Assembly: GCF_014207705.1 (NCBI RefSeq)
Contig: NZ_JACHIU010000001.1
Span: 6,626,501 to 6,690,500, forward strand
Length of the DNA stretch: 64,000 nt
Origin: Sphaerisporangium rubeum
GTDB lineage: Bacteria > Actinomycetota > Actinomycetes > Streptosporangiales > Streptosporangiaceae
Direction of reading: 5' to 3'
Position 1 is the first letter of the stretch; each line of letters opens with the position of its first letter. This document shows, one piece after another, positions 16,853 to 24,799 of this stretch. The notes under the pieces are model-generated. The model did no database searches, was not told the DNA's origin, and saw nothing but the letters and a program-made list of their open reading frames with translations. A program made the position numbers and the translations under genes.

Positions 16853-17779
16853 TCAGTCCGGCGGGGTGCGCCGCAGGCCGGCCGCTCTGCCTTTGGCCGC
16901 CACGACCAGCGCCATCTTGCGGGACGCCTCGTCGATCATCTCGTCACCGAGCATCACCGCACCCCGGCCGTCCACCGTGGTGGCCTGCTCGTAGGCCGCG
17001 AGGACGCGCTCGGCGTGGTCGTAGTCGTCCTGGTCGGGTGAGTACACATCGTTGGCGGCGTCGATCTGGGACGGATGCAGCACCCACTTGCCGTCGTAGC
17101 CGAGCGCCGCCGACCTGCGTGCCACCTCGGTGAACCCGTCGAGGTCCCTGATCTGCAGGTACGGCCCGTCGATCGCCTGCAGGCCGTACGCGCGCGCGGC
17201 CATGAGGATGCGCATCAGCACGTAGTGGTAGGCGTCACCTTCGGTGTACCCCGGTGGCTGGCGGCCCACCACGAGCGTCTTCATGTTGATGGACGCCATG
17301 AAGTCGGCCGGCCCGAACACCAGTGTCTCCAGGCGCGGCGACGCGGCGGCGATGGCGTCCACCTCGACCAGGCCCCTGGCGCTCTCGATCTGCGCCTCGA
17401 CGCCGATGCGGCCGACCGGCAGCCCGTTGGCGCGCTCGATCTGGGTGAGCAGCGTGTCCAGCCACGCCACCTGCCGCGCGTCCTCGACCTTGGGGAGCAT
17501 CAGGCAGTCGAGTCGGTCCCCCGCGCCTTCGACGACCTCGATCACGTCGCGGTACGTCCACGCGGTGGACAGGTCGTTGACCCGCACGACCCTGGTACGG
17601 CCGGTCCAGTGGCCGTCACGCAGCGCCGCGACGACGTTCTTCCTCGCCTGTTCCTTGGCGGACGGCGCGACGGAGTCCTCCAGGTCGAGGAAGACCTCGT
17701 CGGCGGGCAGTCCCTGCGCCTTTTCGAGGAACCTCGGGTTGCTGCCGGGGACCGCGAGGCAGGAACGACGGGAACGCAT
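16853..17779 (-). CDS. HpcH/HpaI-family CoA-ester lyase (malyl-CoA lyase-like)
   Basis: A 308-residue TIM-barrel enzyme of the citrate-lyase-beta/malyl-CoA lyase family. Diagnostic segments are SCLAVPGSNPRFLEKAQ, DEVFLDLEDSVAP (acidic metal site), RVNDLSTAWTYRD, MLPKVEDARQV, IGVEAQIESARGL (metal-binding Glu), FGPADFMASINM and GKWVLHPSQIDAAN. Relatives cleave malyl-CoA or methylmalyl-CoA to glyoxylate plus acyl-CoA, or act as malyl-CoA thioesterases in the ethylmalonyl-CoA pathway. No other gene of that pathway is in the window. The ATG at 17777-17779 is used. It is divergent from bioY. Confidence 0.9.
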   Translation of the reverse strand: MRSRRSCLAVPGSNPRFLEKAQGLPADEVFLDLEDSVAPSAKEQARKNVVAALRDGHWTGRTRVVRVNDLSTAWTYRDVIEVVEGAGDRLDCLMLPKVEDARQVAWLDTLLTQIERANGLPVGRIGVEAQIESARGLVEVDAIAAASPRLETLVFGPADFMASINMKTLVVGRQPPGYTEGDAYHYVLMRILMAARAYGLQAIDGPYLQIRDLDGFTEVARRSAALGYDGKWVLHPSQIDAANDVYSPDQDDYDHAERVLAAYEQATTVDGRGAVMLGDEMIDEASRKMALVVAAKGRAAGLRRTPPD

Positions 17780-17855
17780 GCGATCACCGTAACGCGTGGC
17801 GGAGGCGGTGCCGGGCTGTGGGGGCGGCACAAAGGCCGCGGCTCGTTCTTGGCGC

Positions 17856-17870
17856 GGACCTAACAGGTCC
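17856..17870. promoter_or_regulatory. Perfect inverted repeat between CoA-lyase gene and bioY
   Basis: GGACCT-AAC-AGGTCC, 6-3-6, centred 63 bases upstream of bioY and 84 bases upstream of the divergent gene. It is a candidate operator for either. Confidence 0.5.
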
Positions 17871-17881
17871 AAATCCGCAAA

Positions 17882-17891
17882 TGTCATGACA
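17882..17891. promoter_or_regulatory. 10-bp palindrome in the bioY promoter region
   Basis: TGTCATGACA is fully self-complementary and lies about 35 bases before the bioY start, where a repressor would block initiation. I cannot match it to a known biotin regulator site. Confidence 0.4.
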
Positions 17892-17925
17892 ATGGACACG
17901 CTGACTACCTGCGGAGAGAAGAGAC

Positions 17926-18507
17926 ATGACGATGAGCAATGCGTACGTGGCCGATGGTCCCGCCGTACTGTCCGACCTCATCCCCGGCATCCCCGGCAAG
18001 CTGGCCAGGGACGTCGCTCTCGTGGTCGGTCTCGCGGGCCTGACCGGCCTCGCCGCGCAGGTCGCCGTCCCGCTCCCCGGCACGCCGGTGCCGTTCACCC
18101 TGCAGACCTTCGCGGTGCTCCTCGGCGGCGCGGCGCTCGGCCTGCCGCGCGCGTTCCTCGGCATGGCGCTGTACCTGCTGGTGGGACAGCTCGGCGTGCC
18201 GTGGTTCGCGCCGTCAGGCGGCAACGCGACCCTCGGGTACGTCGTGGGGTTCGTGCTCGCCGCCTCGGTGACCGGCGCGCTGGCGAGCCGCGGCGGCGAC
18301 CGCACGCCGCTGCGCACGGCCGTGACCATGACGACCGGCACTGTGCTGATCTACCTGGTCGGCGTGCCGTGGCTGATGGTCGCCACCGGCATGGACCTGG
18401 CCGCCGCCGTCGCCGCCGGGATCGTCCCGTTCCTCATCGGGGACATCATCAAGGTGATCGCCGCGACCGGCCTGCTGCCGGCCGCCTGGAAGCTGTCCGG
18501 CCGCTGA
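17926..18507 (+). CDS. bioY: BioY biotin transporter (S component)
   Basis: A 193-residue membrane protein with about six helices. VPLPGTPVPFTLQTFAVLLGGAALG is the signature BioY segment, followed by GQLGVPWFAPSGGNATLGYVVGF. BioY binds biotin and either works alone or with an ECF energising module (EcfA/EcfT); no bioMN genes are adjacent. The ATG at 17926 has a GGAGAGAAG-type ribosome site. Two palindromes upstream (17856-17870 and 17882-17891) suggest repression by a biotin-responsive regulator. Confidence 0.93.
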   Translation: MTMSNAYVADGPAVLSDLIPGIPGKLARDVALVVGLAGLTGLAAQVAVPLPGTPVPFTLQTFAVLLGGAALGLPRAFLGMALYLLVGQLGVPWFAPSGGNATLGYVVGFVLAASVTGALASRGGDRTPLRTAVTMTTGTVLIYLVGVPWLMVATGMDLAAAVAAGIVPFLIGDIIKVIAATGLLPAAWKLSGR

Positions 18508-18515
18508 CGTCCCGC

Positions 18516-18537
18516 CGCGCGGGCCCGCGCGTACAGT
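18516..18537 (+). promoter_or_regulatory. GC palindrome plus -10 box before the gene at 18545
   Basis: A 16-bp perfect palindrome (arms CGCGCGGG/CCCGCGCG, 18516-18531) directly abuts TACAGT (18532-18537), a -10 box placed for leaderless translation from GTG 18545. It may end bioY transcription, act as an operator, or both. Confidence 0.4.
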
Positions 18538-18544
18538 GACCGGT

Positions 18545-18922
18545 GTGAGCCTTGCACTCATCGAGGAGGGTGCCCGCAAGTCCGGCATCCTGTGGATCAC
18601 GGTCGGCGGCCGGGACCTCGCCGCCTGGCACGTCTGGCACGAAGGCGCCGTCCACGTCGTCACCGGCGGCGGAGAGCAGCGCCTTCCGGGCCTCGCCGAG
18701 GCGTCGCGGGTGCGGGTCACCCTGCGCAGCAAGGACAACGGCGCCAGGCTGGTGACGTTCGACGCGACCGCCGAGGTCGTCGATCAGGCGTCACCCTCGG
18801 CCGCCGGCGCGCTCGCCCTCCTCGCCAAGGAGCGCCTCAACGCCGTCGACGCGCCGGGGCTGCTCACGCGCTGGGCCGCGGAGTCCTCGGTGATCCGGCT
18901 CACCCCCGACGTCGCCGACTGA
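18545..18922 (+). CDS. Small protein, possibly a flavin-reductase-like split barrel
   Basis: A 125-residue protein starting VSLALIEEGARKSGILWITVGG. The pattern of strands (GILWITVGGRDLAAWHVWHEGAVHVVTGGGEQ, then RVRVTLRSKDNGARLVTFDATAEVV) resembles pyridoxamine-phosphate-oxidase-like split-barrel proteins, but I see no clear flavin-binding motif. The GTG at 18545 follows TACAGT by 7 bases. Its last 139 bases overlap the opposing EamA gene, an unusually long tail-to-tail overlap. Function unknown. Confidence 0.7.
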   Translation: MSLALIEEGARKSGILWITVGGRDLAAWHVWHEGAVHVVTGGGEQRLPGLAEASRVRVTLRSKDNGARLVTFDATAEVVDQASPSAAGALALLAKERLNAVDAPGLLTRWAAESSVIRLTPDVAD

Positions 18923-19833
18923 GCGAGCAGGGCCCCCGCCAGCACGACGGCGCCACCGGTGATCTGCGGCACGCCGAGGCGCTCGCCGAGCAGGAACCAC
19001 GCGATCACCGACCCGGTGACCACCTCCAGGGACGCGAACGTCGCGCCGATGGCCGCCGACAGGTGCCGCACCGCGTACACCCCCGTGCCGTACGCGAGCA
19101 CGGTCGCCACGCCGATCAGGACCAGCGTGGGGACCGCCGCCGGCAGCGTGAGCCCCGCCTGCGTGACGGTGCCGCCGAACGCCTCCCACGGGATGTCCCA
19201 CGGCGCGGCCAGCGGGGTGAGCACAACGGCGGCGCCGGCCAGGCCCCAGGCGATCAGGCCGAGGGGCTGGACGTCGTCCGCGTATCCATCGCTCATCAGG
19301 AAATATCCGGCGCAGCACGCCGCTGCGACCAGTCCGAGCGCCAGCCCGAGCCCGTCCAGGGCCAGCCCCCGCCACACCTCCACGACCACGCACAACCCCA
19401 CCACGACGATCGCCGCACCCGCGTACGCGGCCCGCGGCAGCCGGACCCGCCGCACCGAGCGCACCCACAACACCACGAGCACCGGAGAGCTGTACTCCAG
19501 CAGCAGCACGACGCCGACCGGCAGCCGGGTGATCGCCAGGAAGAACAGCGCCTGCACCCCCGCCACCGCGATCAGCGCGTACGCGGCGAAGAACGGCCCG
19601 CGGCTCCGCGGGACACGCAGCGCTCCCGGCCGCACCACCGCCAGGATCACGATAAGCAGCACGGCGGCGCCTGCCATGCGCACCCACACCGCCTGCAACG
19701 GGGTCAGCCCGGCGGCCCCCACGAACTTCGCCGCGGTTCCGGAGAAGCCGAAACACCATGCCGAGACGACCGCCGCCACGAGTGCCGCGCCGCGCGTACC
19801 GTAATTACCGTTCACGCTTTTTGATGCTGTCAT
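18784..19833 (-). CDS. EamA/DMT-family exporter
   Basis: A 349-residue integral membrane protein with ten predicted helices in two EamA repeats: AWCFGFSGTAAKF...PLQAVWVRMAG in the first half, and GTVTQAGLTLPAAVP...LEVVTGSVIAWFLLGE in the second. ASLEVVTGSVIAWFLLGE is typical of drug/metabolite transporters that export amino acids or metabolites. The ATG at 19831-19833 is used. The last 45 residues are a basic, non-membrane tail that overlaps the opposing gene ending at 18922. The cargo is unknown. Confidence 0.9.
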   Translation of the reverse strand: MTASKSVNGNYGTRGAALVAAVVSAWCFGFSGTAAKFVGAAGLTPLQAVWVRMAGAAVLLIVILAVVRPGALRVPRSRGPFFAAYALIAVAGVQALFFLAITRLPVGVVLLLEYSSPVLVVLWVRSVRRVRLPRAAYAGAAIVVVGLCVVVEVWRGLALDGLGLALGLVAAACCAGYFLMSDGYADDVQPLGLIAWGLAGAAVVLTPLAAPWDIPWEAFGGTVTQAGLTLPAAVPTLVLIGVATVLAYGTGVYAVRHLSAAIGATFASLEVVTGSVIAWFLLGERLGVPQITGGAVVLAGALLAQSATSGVSRITEDSAAQRVSSPGASTALRRSLARRASAPAAEGDA

Positions 19834-19944
19834 AGCCGCTCCGACGGCGGCAACCCGGTTTCGCGGGGTGAAACGACCCGGATTGGGGTTGCTTTTACCG
19901 GCCCCACCGGTGCGCGTCCCCCACCCCCCTCGTACGCTTCCAAG

Positions 19945-21216
19945 GTGAGGATCTTCATCGCCCGGCTGGCGGGGACCGCGGTGTTCGATCCCGCCGGAGA
20001 CCGCATCGGCCGCGTCCGGGACGTCGTGGTCGCCATGCGGCCCAACGACCCGCCACGTGTGCACGGCCTCGTCGTCGAGGTCATGCCGCGCCGCAGGGTG
20101 TTCCTGTCGATCACCCGCGTGCGGGGCATCGAAGCCGACGCCGTCGTCTTCACCGGCACACTGAACATGAGGCGCTTCGAGAAACGCGCCGTCGAGACCC
20201 TGGCCATCGGCGAGATGCTGGACCTCGCCGTCGAGGTCTCCGGGGAACGCGTGACCGTGCTCGACCTCGCCATGGAGCGCACCAGGACCGGCGAATGGCT
20301 CATCACCAAGGTCGCCGTACGGCGTCCGGGACGCGGCCTGCGCAGGCGCGGCGAGACCCTGGTGGTCGACTGGGCCGACGTGCAGGGCTTCGCCGCCGTA
20401 CAGGCCGACCAGGGAGCCGCCAACCTGCTCGCCGCCTTCGAGGAGACCCGGCCCGCCGACCTCGCCAACGCGCTGCGCCACCTCACCGCCAAACGCCGCG
20501 CCGAAGTCGCCGCCGCGCTCGACGACGAACGACTCGCCGACGTGCTGGAGGAACTCCCCGAACGCGACCAGATCGCCATCCTCGGCAAACTCGACGGCGA
20601 CCGCGCCGCCGACGTCCTCGGCGCCATGGACCCCGACGACGCCGCCGACCTCCTCCAGGACCTGCCACCCGCGCAGGCCGAAGCCATGCTGGCCCGCATG
20701 CGGCCCGACGAGGCCGACCCCGTACGGCGGCTGCTGACCTACCCCGAGAACACCGCCGGCGGCATGATGACCAGCGAACCCGTCGTCATGCCGCCGCACG
20801 CCACCATCGCCGAGGCCCTCGCCGAGATCCGCAAACAGGACCTCACCCCCGCCGTGGCCGCCGCCGTGTACGTCACCCGGCCCCCCGCCGAGACCCCCAC
20901 CGGCAAGTTCCTCGGCGTCGCGCACTTCCAGCGCCTCCTGCGCGAACCCCCGTCGTCCCTGCTCGGCGGCGCCATCGACACCAGCATCGACCCCATACGT
21001 CCCGATCTTCCGCTGCGCCAGGTCACGTACTACCTCGCCACGTACAATCTTGTCGCGGCGCCTGTGGTGGACGAGAACGGACGCCTGGTAGGCGCCGTCA
21101 CCGTTGATGACGTCCTCGACCACCTGCTGCCTGAGGACTGGCGCGAACACGACGAGCAGCCCCACGAGGGCGAGACGACCGGCCACGCCGGGCCGGAGGT
21201 GCGCGGTGGTGGTTAA
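19945..21216 (+). CDS. Soluble MgtE N-domain/CBS protein
   Basis: A 423-residue protein with a PRC-barrel-like start (VFDPAGDRIGRVRDVVVAM, repeated as a second barrel after 90), an MgtE N-terminal superhelix (ADLANALRHLTAKRRAEVAAAL and DAADLLQDLPPAQAEAML), and a pair of CBS domains (TAGGMMTSEPVVMPPHATI and RLVGAVTVDDVLDHLLPED). The membrane channel of real MgtE magnesium transporters is absent. The GTG at 19945 sits 6 bases after a TACGCT -10 box, so translation is probably leaderless. It overlaps the DUF1003 gene by 11 bases, so the two are translationally coupled. From memory the M. tuberculosis counterpart is Rv1232c. Likely a cation- or nucleotide-sensing regulator. Confidence 0.9.
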   Translation: MRIFIARLAGTAVFDPAGDRIGRVRDVVVAMRPNDPPRVHGLVVEVMPRRRVFLSITRVRGIEADAVVFTGTLNMRRFEKRAVETLAIGEMLDLAVEVSGERVTVLDLAMERTRTGEWLITKVAVRRPGRGLRRRGETLVVDWADVQGFAAVQADQGAANLLAAFEETRPADLANALRHLTAKRRAEVAAALDDERLADVLEELPERDQIAILGKLDGDRAADVLGAMDPDDAADLLQDLPPAQAEAMLARMRPDEADPVRRLLTYPENTAGGMMTSEPVVMPPHATIAEALAEIRKQDLTPAVAAAVYVTRPPAETPTGKFLGVAHFQRLLREPPSSLLGGAIDTSIDPIRPDLPLRQVTYYLATYNLVAAPVVDENGRLVGAVTVDDVLDHLLPEDWREHDEQPHEGETTGHAGPEVRGGG

Positions 21217-21682
21217 CCGGCTGGACCAGCCGCGGGAACTGCGCCGCATCCGTCCCCACTACGACCCGGAAGCCTTCGGCCGCCTCTCGGAACGCTTCGC
21301 GCGTTTCCTCGGCACCGCCAGATTCCTGGTCTACATGACCGTCTTCATCCTGGTCTGGGTCTCCTGGAACTGGCTCGTCCCCGACCCCTTGGTCTTCGAC
21401 CCCTACCCCTTCATCTTCCTGACCCTGATCCTGTCCCTCCAGGCGTCCTACGCGGCCCCGCTGATCCTGCTGGCCCAGAACCGCCAGGCCGACCGCGACC
21501 GCGTCCAGGCCGAACGGGACCGCCTGGCCTCCGAACGCAACCAGGCCGAAGTCGAATACCTCACCCGCGAGATCGCGGGCCTCCGCCACGCTCTCGGCGA
21601 ACTGGCCACCCGCGACTACATCCGCGGCGAACTCGACCACCTCATAGAAGAACTCCGCCACCCCACCCCCGACGACCACTGA
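21206..21682 (+). CDS. DUF1003 membrane protein
   Basis: A 158-residue protein with two membrane helices (RFLVYMTVFILVWVSWNWL and FIFLTLILSLQASYAAPLIL) separated by the DUF1003 hallmark VFDPYPFIF. A coiled-coil tail follows (RQADRDRVQAERDRLASERN). The start is GTG at 21206, six bases after GGAGG at 21195-21199, inside the end of the MgtE/CBS gene. The pairing suggests that the CBS protein regulates, or is tethered by, this membrane protein. The function of DUF1003 is not known. Confidence 0.9.
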   Translation: MVVNRLDQPRELRRIRPHYDPEAFGRLSERFARFLGTARFLVYMTVFILVWVSWNWLVPDPLVFDPYPFIFLTLILSLQASYAAPLILLAQNRQADRDRVQAERDRLASERNQAEVEYLTREIAGLRHALGELATRDYIRGELDHLIEELRHPTPDDH

Positions 21683-21903
21683 CCCACCCGACCGGCCACC
21701 ACCCCCGAACCACACCCCCCCCGGACGACCACCGACCCCCTCCGGCCGGCCACCGTCTCCCCGGACGACACCACCCACCTCCCAGGCCACCACCGCCTCA
21801 CCCTTACTGCGCGCACCGGCACAGTCCGTCCATTGACTCCCCTTTGGCACCACATGGCGCCACCGGTTTCGTTTTGACGGCCCTGGGTTCGTAGCATGGA
21901 TCC

Positions 21904-23046
21904 ATGGCACCCACCCCAGAACTGGTGACGGCCGCTCTGGCGACGGTCAACGACCCGGAGATCCGCCGGCCGATCACCGAGCTCGACATGGTCAAAAGCG
22001 TCGATGTCTCCCCCGACGGGGTGGTGCGGGTCGGCGTCTATCTCACCGTCGCCGGCTGCCCCATGCGCGACACCATCACCCGCGACGTCACCAACGCCGT
22101 CGCCAAGGTGGAAGGCGTCACCCAGGTCCACGTCGACCTCGACGTGATGAGCGCCGACCAGCGCAAGACGCTCCAGACCAAGCTCCGCGGCGACCGCGGC
22201 CCGGAGAAGGAGATCCCCTTCGCCAAGCCCGGTTCCCTGACCCGCGTCTTCGCGGTCGCGAGCGGCAAGGGCGGCGTCGGCAAGTCCTCCGTCACCGTCA
22301 ACCTCGCTGCCGCCATGACCGCCGGCGGCCTCAAGGTCGGCATCGTCGACGCCGATATCTACGGCCACTCCGTCCCCCGCATGCTCGGCACGGACGAACG
22401 ACCCACCAAGGTCGAAGACATGATCATGCCCCCCGTGGCGCATGACATCAAAGTCATCTCGGTAGGCATGTTCAAGCCCCCCGGCAACAACCACCCCGTG
22501 GTCTGGCGCGGCCCCATGCTCGACCGGGCCCTTCACCAGTTCCTGGCCGACGTCTTCTGGGGCGACCTGGACGTCCTCCTCATGGACCTCCCCCCCGGCA
22601 CCGGCGACATAGCCATCTCCGTGGCCCAGCGCATGCCGACCGCCGAGATCCTCGTCGTCACCACCCCCCAGCAGGCCGCCGCCGAGGTCGCCGAACGCGC
22701 CGGCTCCATCGCCTTCCAGACCCACCAGCAGATAGCCGGCGTCATCGAGAACATGGCCTGGCTCCCCTGCCCCCACTGCGACGAACGCATCCCTGTCTTC
22801 GGCGAAGGCGGCGGCCAGACCGTGGCCGACGGCCTCACCCGCCTCCTCGGCACCAACGTCCCCCTCCTCGGCCAGATCCCCCTGGACCTCCGCCTAAGAG
22901 AAGGCAGCGACAACGGCAAACCCCTGGTCCTCACCGACCCCGACTCCCCCGCCGCCACCGAACTCCGCCAAATAGCCAACACCCTCAGCAAAAAACCCGG
23001 CTCCCTGAAAGGCATGCGCCTGAACCTGTCTCCTTCAGGCCGCTGA
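21904..23046 (+). CDS. mrp: Mrp/NBP35-type Fe-S carrier ATPase
   Basis: A 380-residue P-loop protein that binds and delivers iron-sulfur clusters. Residues 1-95 are the MIP18/DUF59 domain; then the deviant Walker A GKGGVGKS at 121-128, GIVDADIYGHSVPRML, and DLPPGTGD. A CPHC motif near residue 280 is the bridging cluster site. The ATG at 21904 lies 6 bases after TAGCAT, giving a leaderless message. It is conserved next to DUF1003 and MgtE/CBS genes and convergent with the sigE locus. The intergenic 21683-21903 is a monotonous CCACC-rich stretch plus the promoter. Confidence 0.95.
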   Translation: MAPTPELVTAALATVNDPEIRRPITELDMVKSVDVSPDGVVRVGVYLTVAGCPMRDTITRDVTNAVAKVEGVTQVHVDLDVMSADQRKTLQTKLRGDRGPEKEIPFAKPGSLTRVFAVASGKGGVGKSSVTVNLAAAMTAGGLKVGIVDADIYGHSVPRMLGTDERPTKVEDMIMPPVAHDIKVISVGMFKPPGNNHPVVWRGPMLDRALHQFLADVFWGDLDVLLMDLPPGTGDIAISVAQRMPTAEILVVTTPQQAAAEVAERAGSIAFQTHQQIAGVIENMAWLPCPHCDERIPVFGEGGGQTVADGLTRLLGTNVPLLGQIPLDLRLREGSDNGKPLVLTDPDSPAATELRQIANTLSKKPGSLKGMRLNLSPSGR

Positions 23047-23062
23047 CCCCACCCTCACCACA

Positions 23063-23088
23063 TCCCACCGCTCCCTGAAGCGGTGGGA
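23063..23088. terminator. Hairpin after mrp
   Basis: Arms TCCCACCGCT/AGCGGTGGGA, 10 bp, loop CCCTGA, 16 bases after the mrp stop codon. Confidence 0.7.
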
Positions 23089-23096
23089 CGCACGCC

Positions 23097-23293
23097 TCAC
23101 CAGCAGACGGTGAACCACACCGTCTTGCCACCGGTTCCCTGAGGCTCGACACCCCACCGAGTGCTCAAGGCCGCCACGACCTGGAGGCCACGGCCATGTT
23201 CGGCGTCTTCCGAAGGACGCCGACGAAGGACGAAAACAGCTCCGGCGTCGCCGACCCGTACGGGGTTTCGGGGGGCGAGAGGGGCGGAGCCCC
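23097..23293 (-). pseudogene. C-terminal remnant of an anti-sigma-type HATPase gene
   Basis: Read on the minus strand, the frame ending at TGA (23097-23099) gives EDAEHGRGLQVVAALSTRWG and then VEP..GTGGKTVWFTVCW. This is the G2 box and C terminus of RsbW/SpoIIAB-like histidine-kinase-fold ATPases, which inhibit sigma factors or regulators. About 55 residues are recognisable; the N-terminal half with the N box and G1 box is missing. The frame runs into the left end of the IS element. The DNA on the far side of the IS does not restore the missing half, so the gene was probably already truncated, or lost more than the insertion alone explains. Confidence 0.75.
23281..23293. repeat. Left copy of the 13-bp target duplication
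   Basis: GGGGCGGAGCCCC, itself nearly palindromic, occurs here and again at 24800-24812, flanking the IS element exactly. Confidence 0.85.
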
Positions 23294-23347
23294 AATGCCG
23301 GGAAGTTAAGGCGGGGGGTTGGTTGTCAATAGCGCTGAGATGAGGAT

Positions 23348-23402
23348 GGAGCTCCTGCTAGAACGTTGATCGACCAAGATCTCGTTCGTAGGCAGGAGCT
23401 CC
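23348..23402 (+). promoter_or_regulatory. Hairpin that can hide the transposase ribosome site
   Basis: GGAGCTCCTGC (23348-23358) is perfectly complementary to GCAGGAGCTCC (23392-23402). Pairing can extend further inward with small bulges. The right arm contains the Shine-Dalgarno AGGAG (23394-23398) of the transposase, so transcripts that enter from outside would fold it away. Confidence 0.65.
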
Positions 23403-23404
23403 GT

Positions 23405-24787
23405 GTGTGTGAGTGTGTCATGCCGGTGGGTGGGTGTGTGTGGGCTCCGGCGCATCTTGGGGTGCTGAGTGACGGGGTGCCGGTGGAGTTGGTGGATGAG
23501 GTGCTTGTGGAGTGCCGGCGAGGTGAGCGGCGGGTGCGGGTGTTGCCTGCACGGGTGGTGGTGTTTTTCGTCTTGGCGATGACCTTGTTCCCGGAGCGGG
23601 GGTATGCAGGGGTGTGGCGGGCGTTGTGTTGTTCGGTGCGGGGGGTGGGGGTGCCGTCGGCGGCGGCGTTGCGTCAGGCCAGAGCACGGCTGGGTGAGGC
23701 GCCGGTACGGATGTTGTTCGATCGGCTGCGCGGTCCGGTTGCCCCGGTTGCGACGCCGGGGGTGTGGTGGCGGGGGTTGCGGCTGGTGGCCTGGGACGGT
23801 TCCACGCTGGATCTGGCCGATGAGGCGGCGGTGCGTAAGGAGTTCGGGGCTCCGGTGCACGGCAGCGGGCGCGAGGGTGCGCCGCAGATGGCGTTCGCGC
23901 TCACCATCGAGTGCGGGACCCGGGCCGTCATGGACGCGGTGTTCGGGCATTGCCGCACGAGTGAGTCGGCATTGGTGGAACGGATGCTGGGCGCTCTTGC
24001 GCCGGGGATGCTGCTGCTTGCCGATCGCCGGTTCATCGGTCTTGGGCTGTGGCGGTCGGCCCGCCAGACCGGGGCCCACCTTTTGTGGCGCGCCACCGCT
24101 ACCTTGGCCCCCACCGTGATCGCACACCTCCCCGATGGGTCCTACCTGGCCATGCGCCGCGGCCACAAGCACGAACGGCACCTGCGCGAGATGGTGCGCA
24201 TCATCGAGGCCACCATCACCGTGACCCTCGCCGACGGCACCACACGCCACCAGACCTACAAGCTCATGACCACCCTGCTGGACCACCGCACCCACCCCGC
24301 CGCCGACCTTGTGGCCTGCTACCACCAGCGCTGGGAGATCGAAACCGCGTTATACGGCCTCAAAGCCATCCACAAAGGATCACTGCGACCCCTGCGATCA
24401 CGCACCGTCCCCGGCATCGTCCAGGAGTTCTACGCCCTGCTGCTCACCCACCACCTGCTACGCCGCCTGGCCTGCCACGCCGCCCTGGACACCGGCCTGG
24501 ACCCCGACCAGATCAGCTTCACCACCACCCTGCACACCACCCGCGACACCATCATCACCGCACACGGCACCCAGCCCCGCCACGCCCCCCAGGACTGGGC
24601 CTACACCCTCACCATGCTCACCAACCGGCCCATGCCCGCAACCCGACGCCCAAGGACCAGCCCACGCGTCAAAAACCGTCCCAAAGTCCGCTACCCCTTC
24701 CGACAAACACACCCCGACCCCAAACCCAAAACCGCCAGCTACACCATCACCATCCGCAGCCCCTTGACACTCACCCTCGCCGCCTAA
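23405..24787 (+). CDS. IS4-family transposase
   Basis: About 460 residues. The RNase-H-fold catalytic triad is visible: Asp131 in AWDGSTLDLAD, Asp207 in LLLADRRFIGLG, and Glu313 in the YREK signature (Y306-x2-R309-x3-E313-x6-K320, CYHQRWEIETALYGLK). The N terminus has the IS4 N-domain (ELVDEVLVECRRGERRVRVLPAR). GTG 23405 is chosen because AGGAG at 23394-23398 is correctly spaced; TTG 23366 and ATG 23420 are alternatives. The gene shows a codon-style switch: GT-rich in the first third, CA/CC-rich in the rest, unlike its neighbours. Both ends of the element are intact. Confidence 0.93.
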   Translation: MCECVMPVGGCVWAPAHLGVLSDGVPVELVDEVLVECRRGERRVRVLPARVVVFFVLAMTLFPERGYAGVWRALCCSVRGVGVPSAAALRQARARLGEAPVRMLFDRLRGPVAPVATPGVWWRGLRLVAWDGSTLDLADEAAVRKEFGAPVHGSGREGAPQMAFALTIECGTRAVMDAVFGHCRTSESALVERMLGALAPGMLLLADRRFIGLGLWRSARQTGAHLLWRATATLAPTVIAHLPDGSYLAMRRGHKHERHLREMVRIIEATITVTLADGTTRHQTYKLMTTLLDHRTHPAADLVACYHQRWEIETALYGLKAIHKGSLRPLRSRTVPGIVQEFYALLLTHHLLRRLACHAALDTGLDPDQISFTTTLHTTRDTIITAHGTQPRHAPQDWAYTLTMLTNRPMPATRRPRTSPRVKNRPKVRYPFRQTHPDPKPKTASYTITIRSPLTLTLAA

Positions 24788-24799
24788 CTTCCCGGCATT

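Larger units (their letters stand above)
23294..24799 (+). mobile_element. Complete IS4-family insertion sequence, 1506 bp
   Basis: The element is bounded by terminal inverted repeats. The left end reads AATGCCGGGAAGTTAAGGCG and the right end is its complement with one base missing. It is flanked by a 13-bp direct repeat, in the 10-13 bp range known for IS4 relatives. It carries one transposase gene (23405-24787) with an intact DDE triad, so the copy may be active. It lies between mrp and tatB, in a locus otherwise conserved in actinobacteria, beside a broken HATPase gene. Confidence 0.9.
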
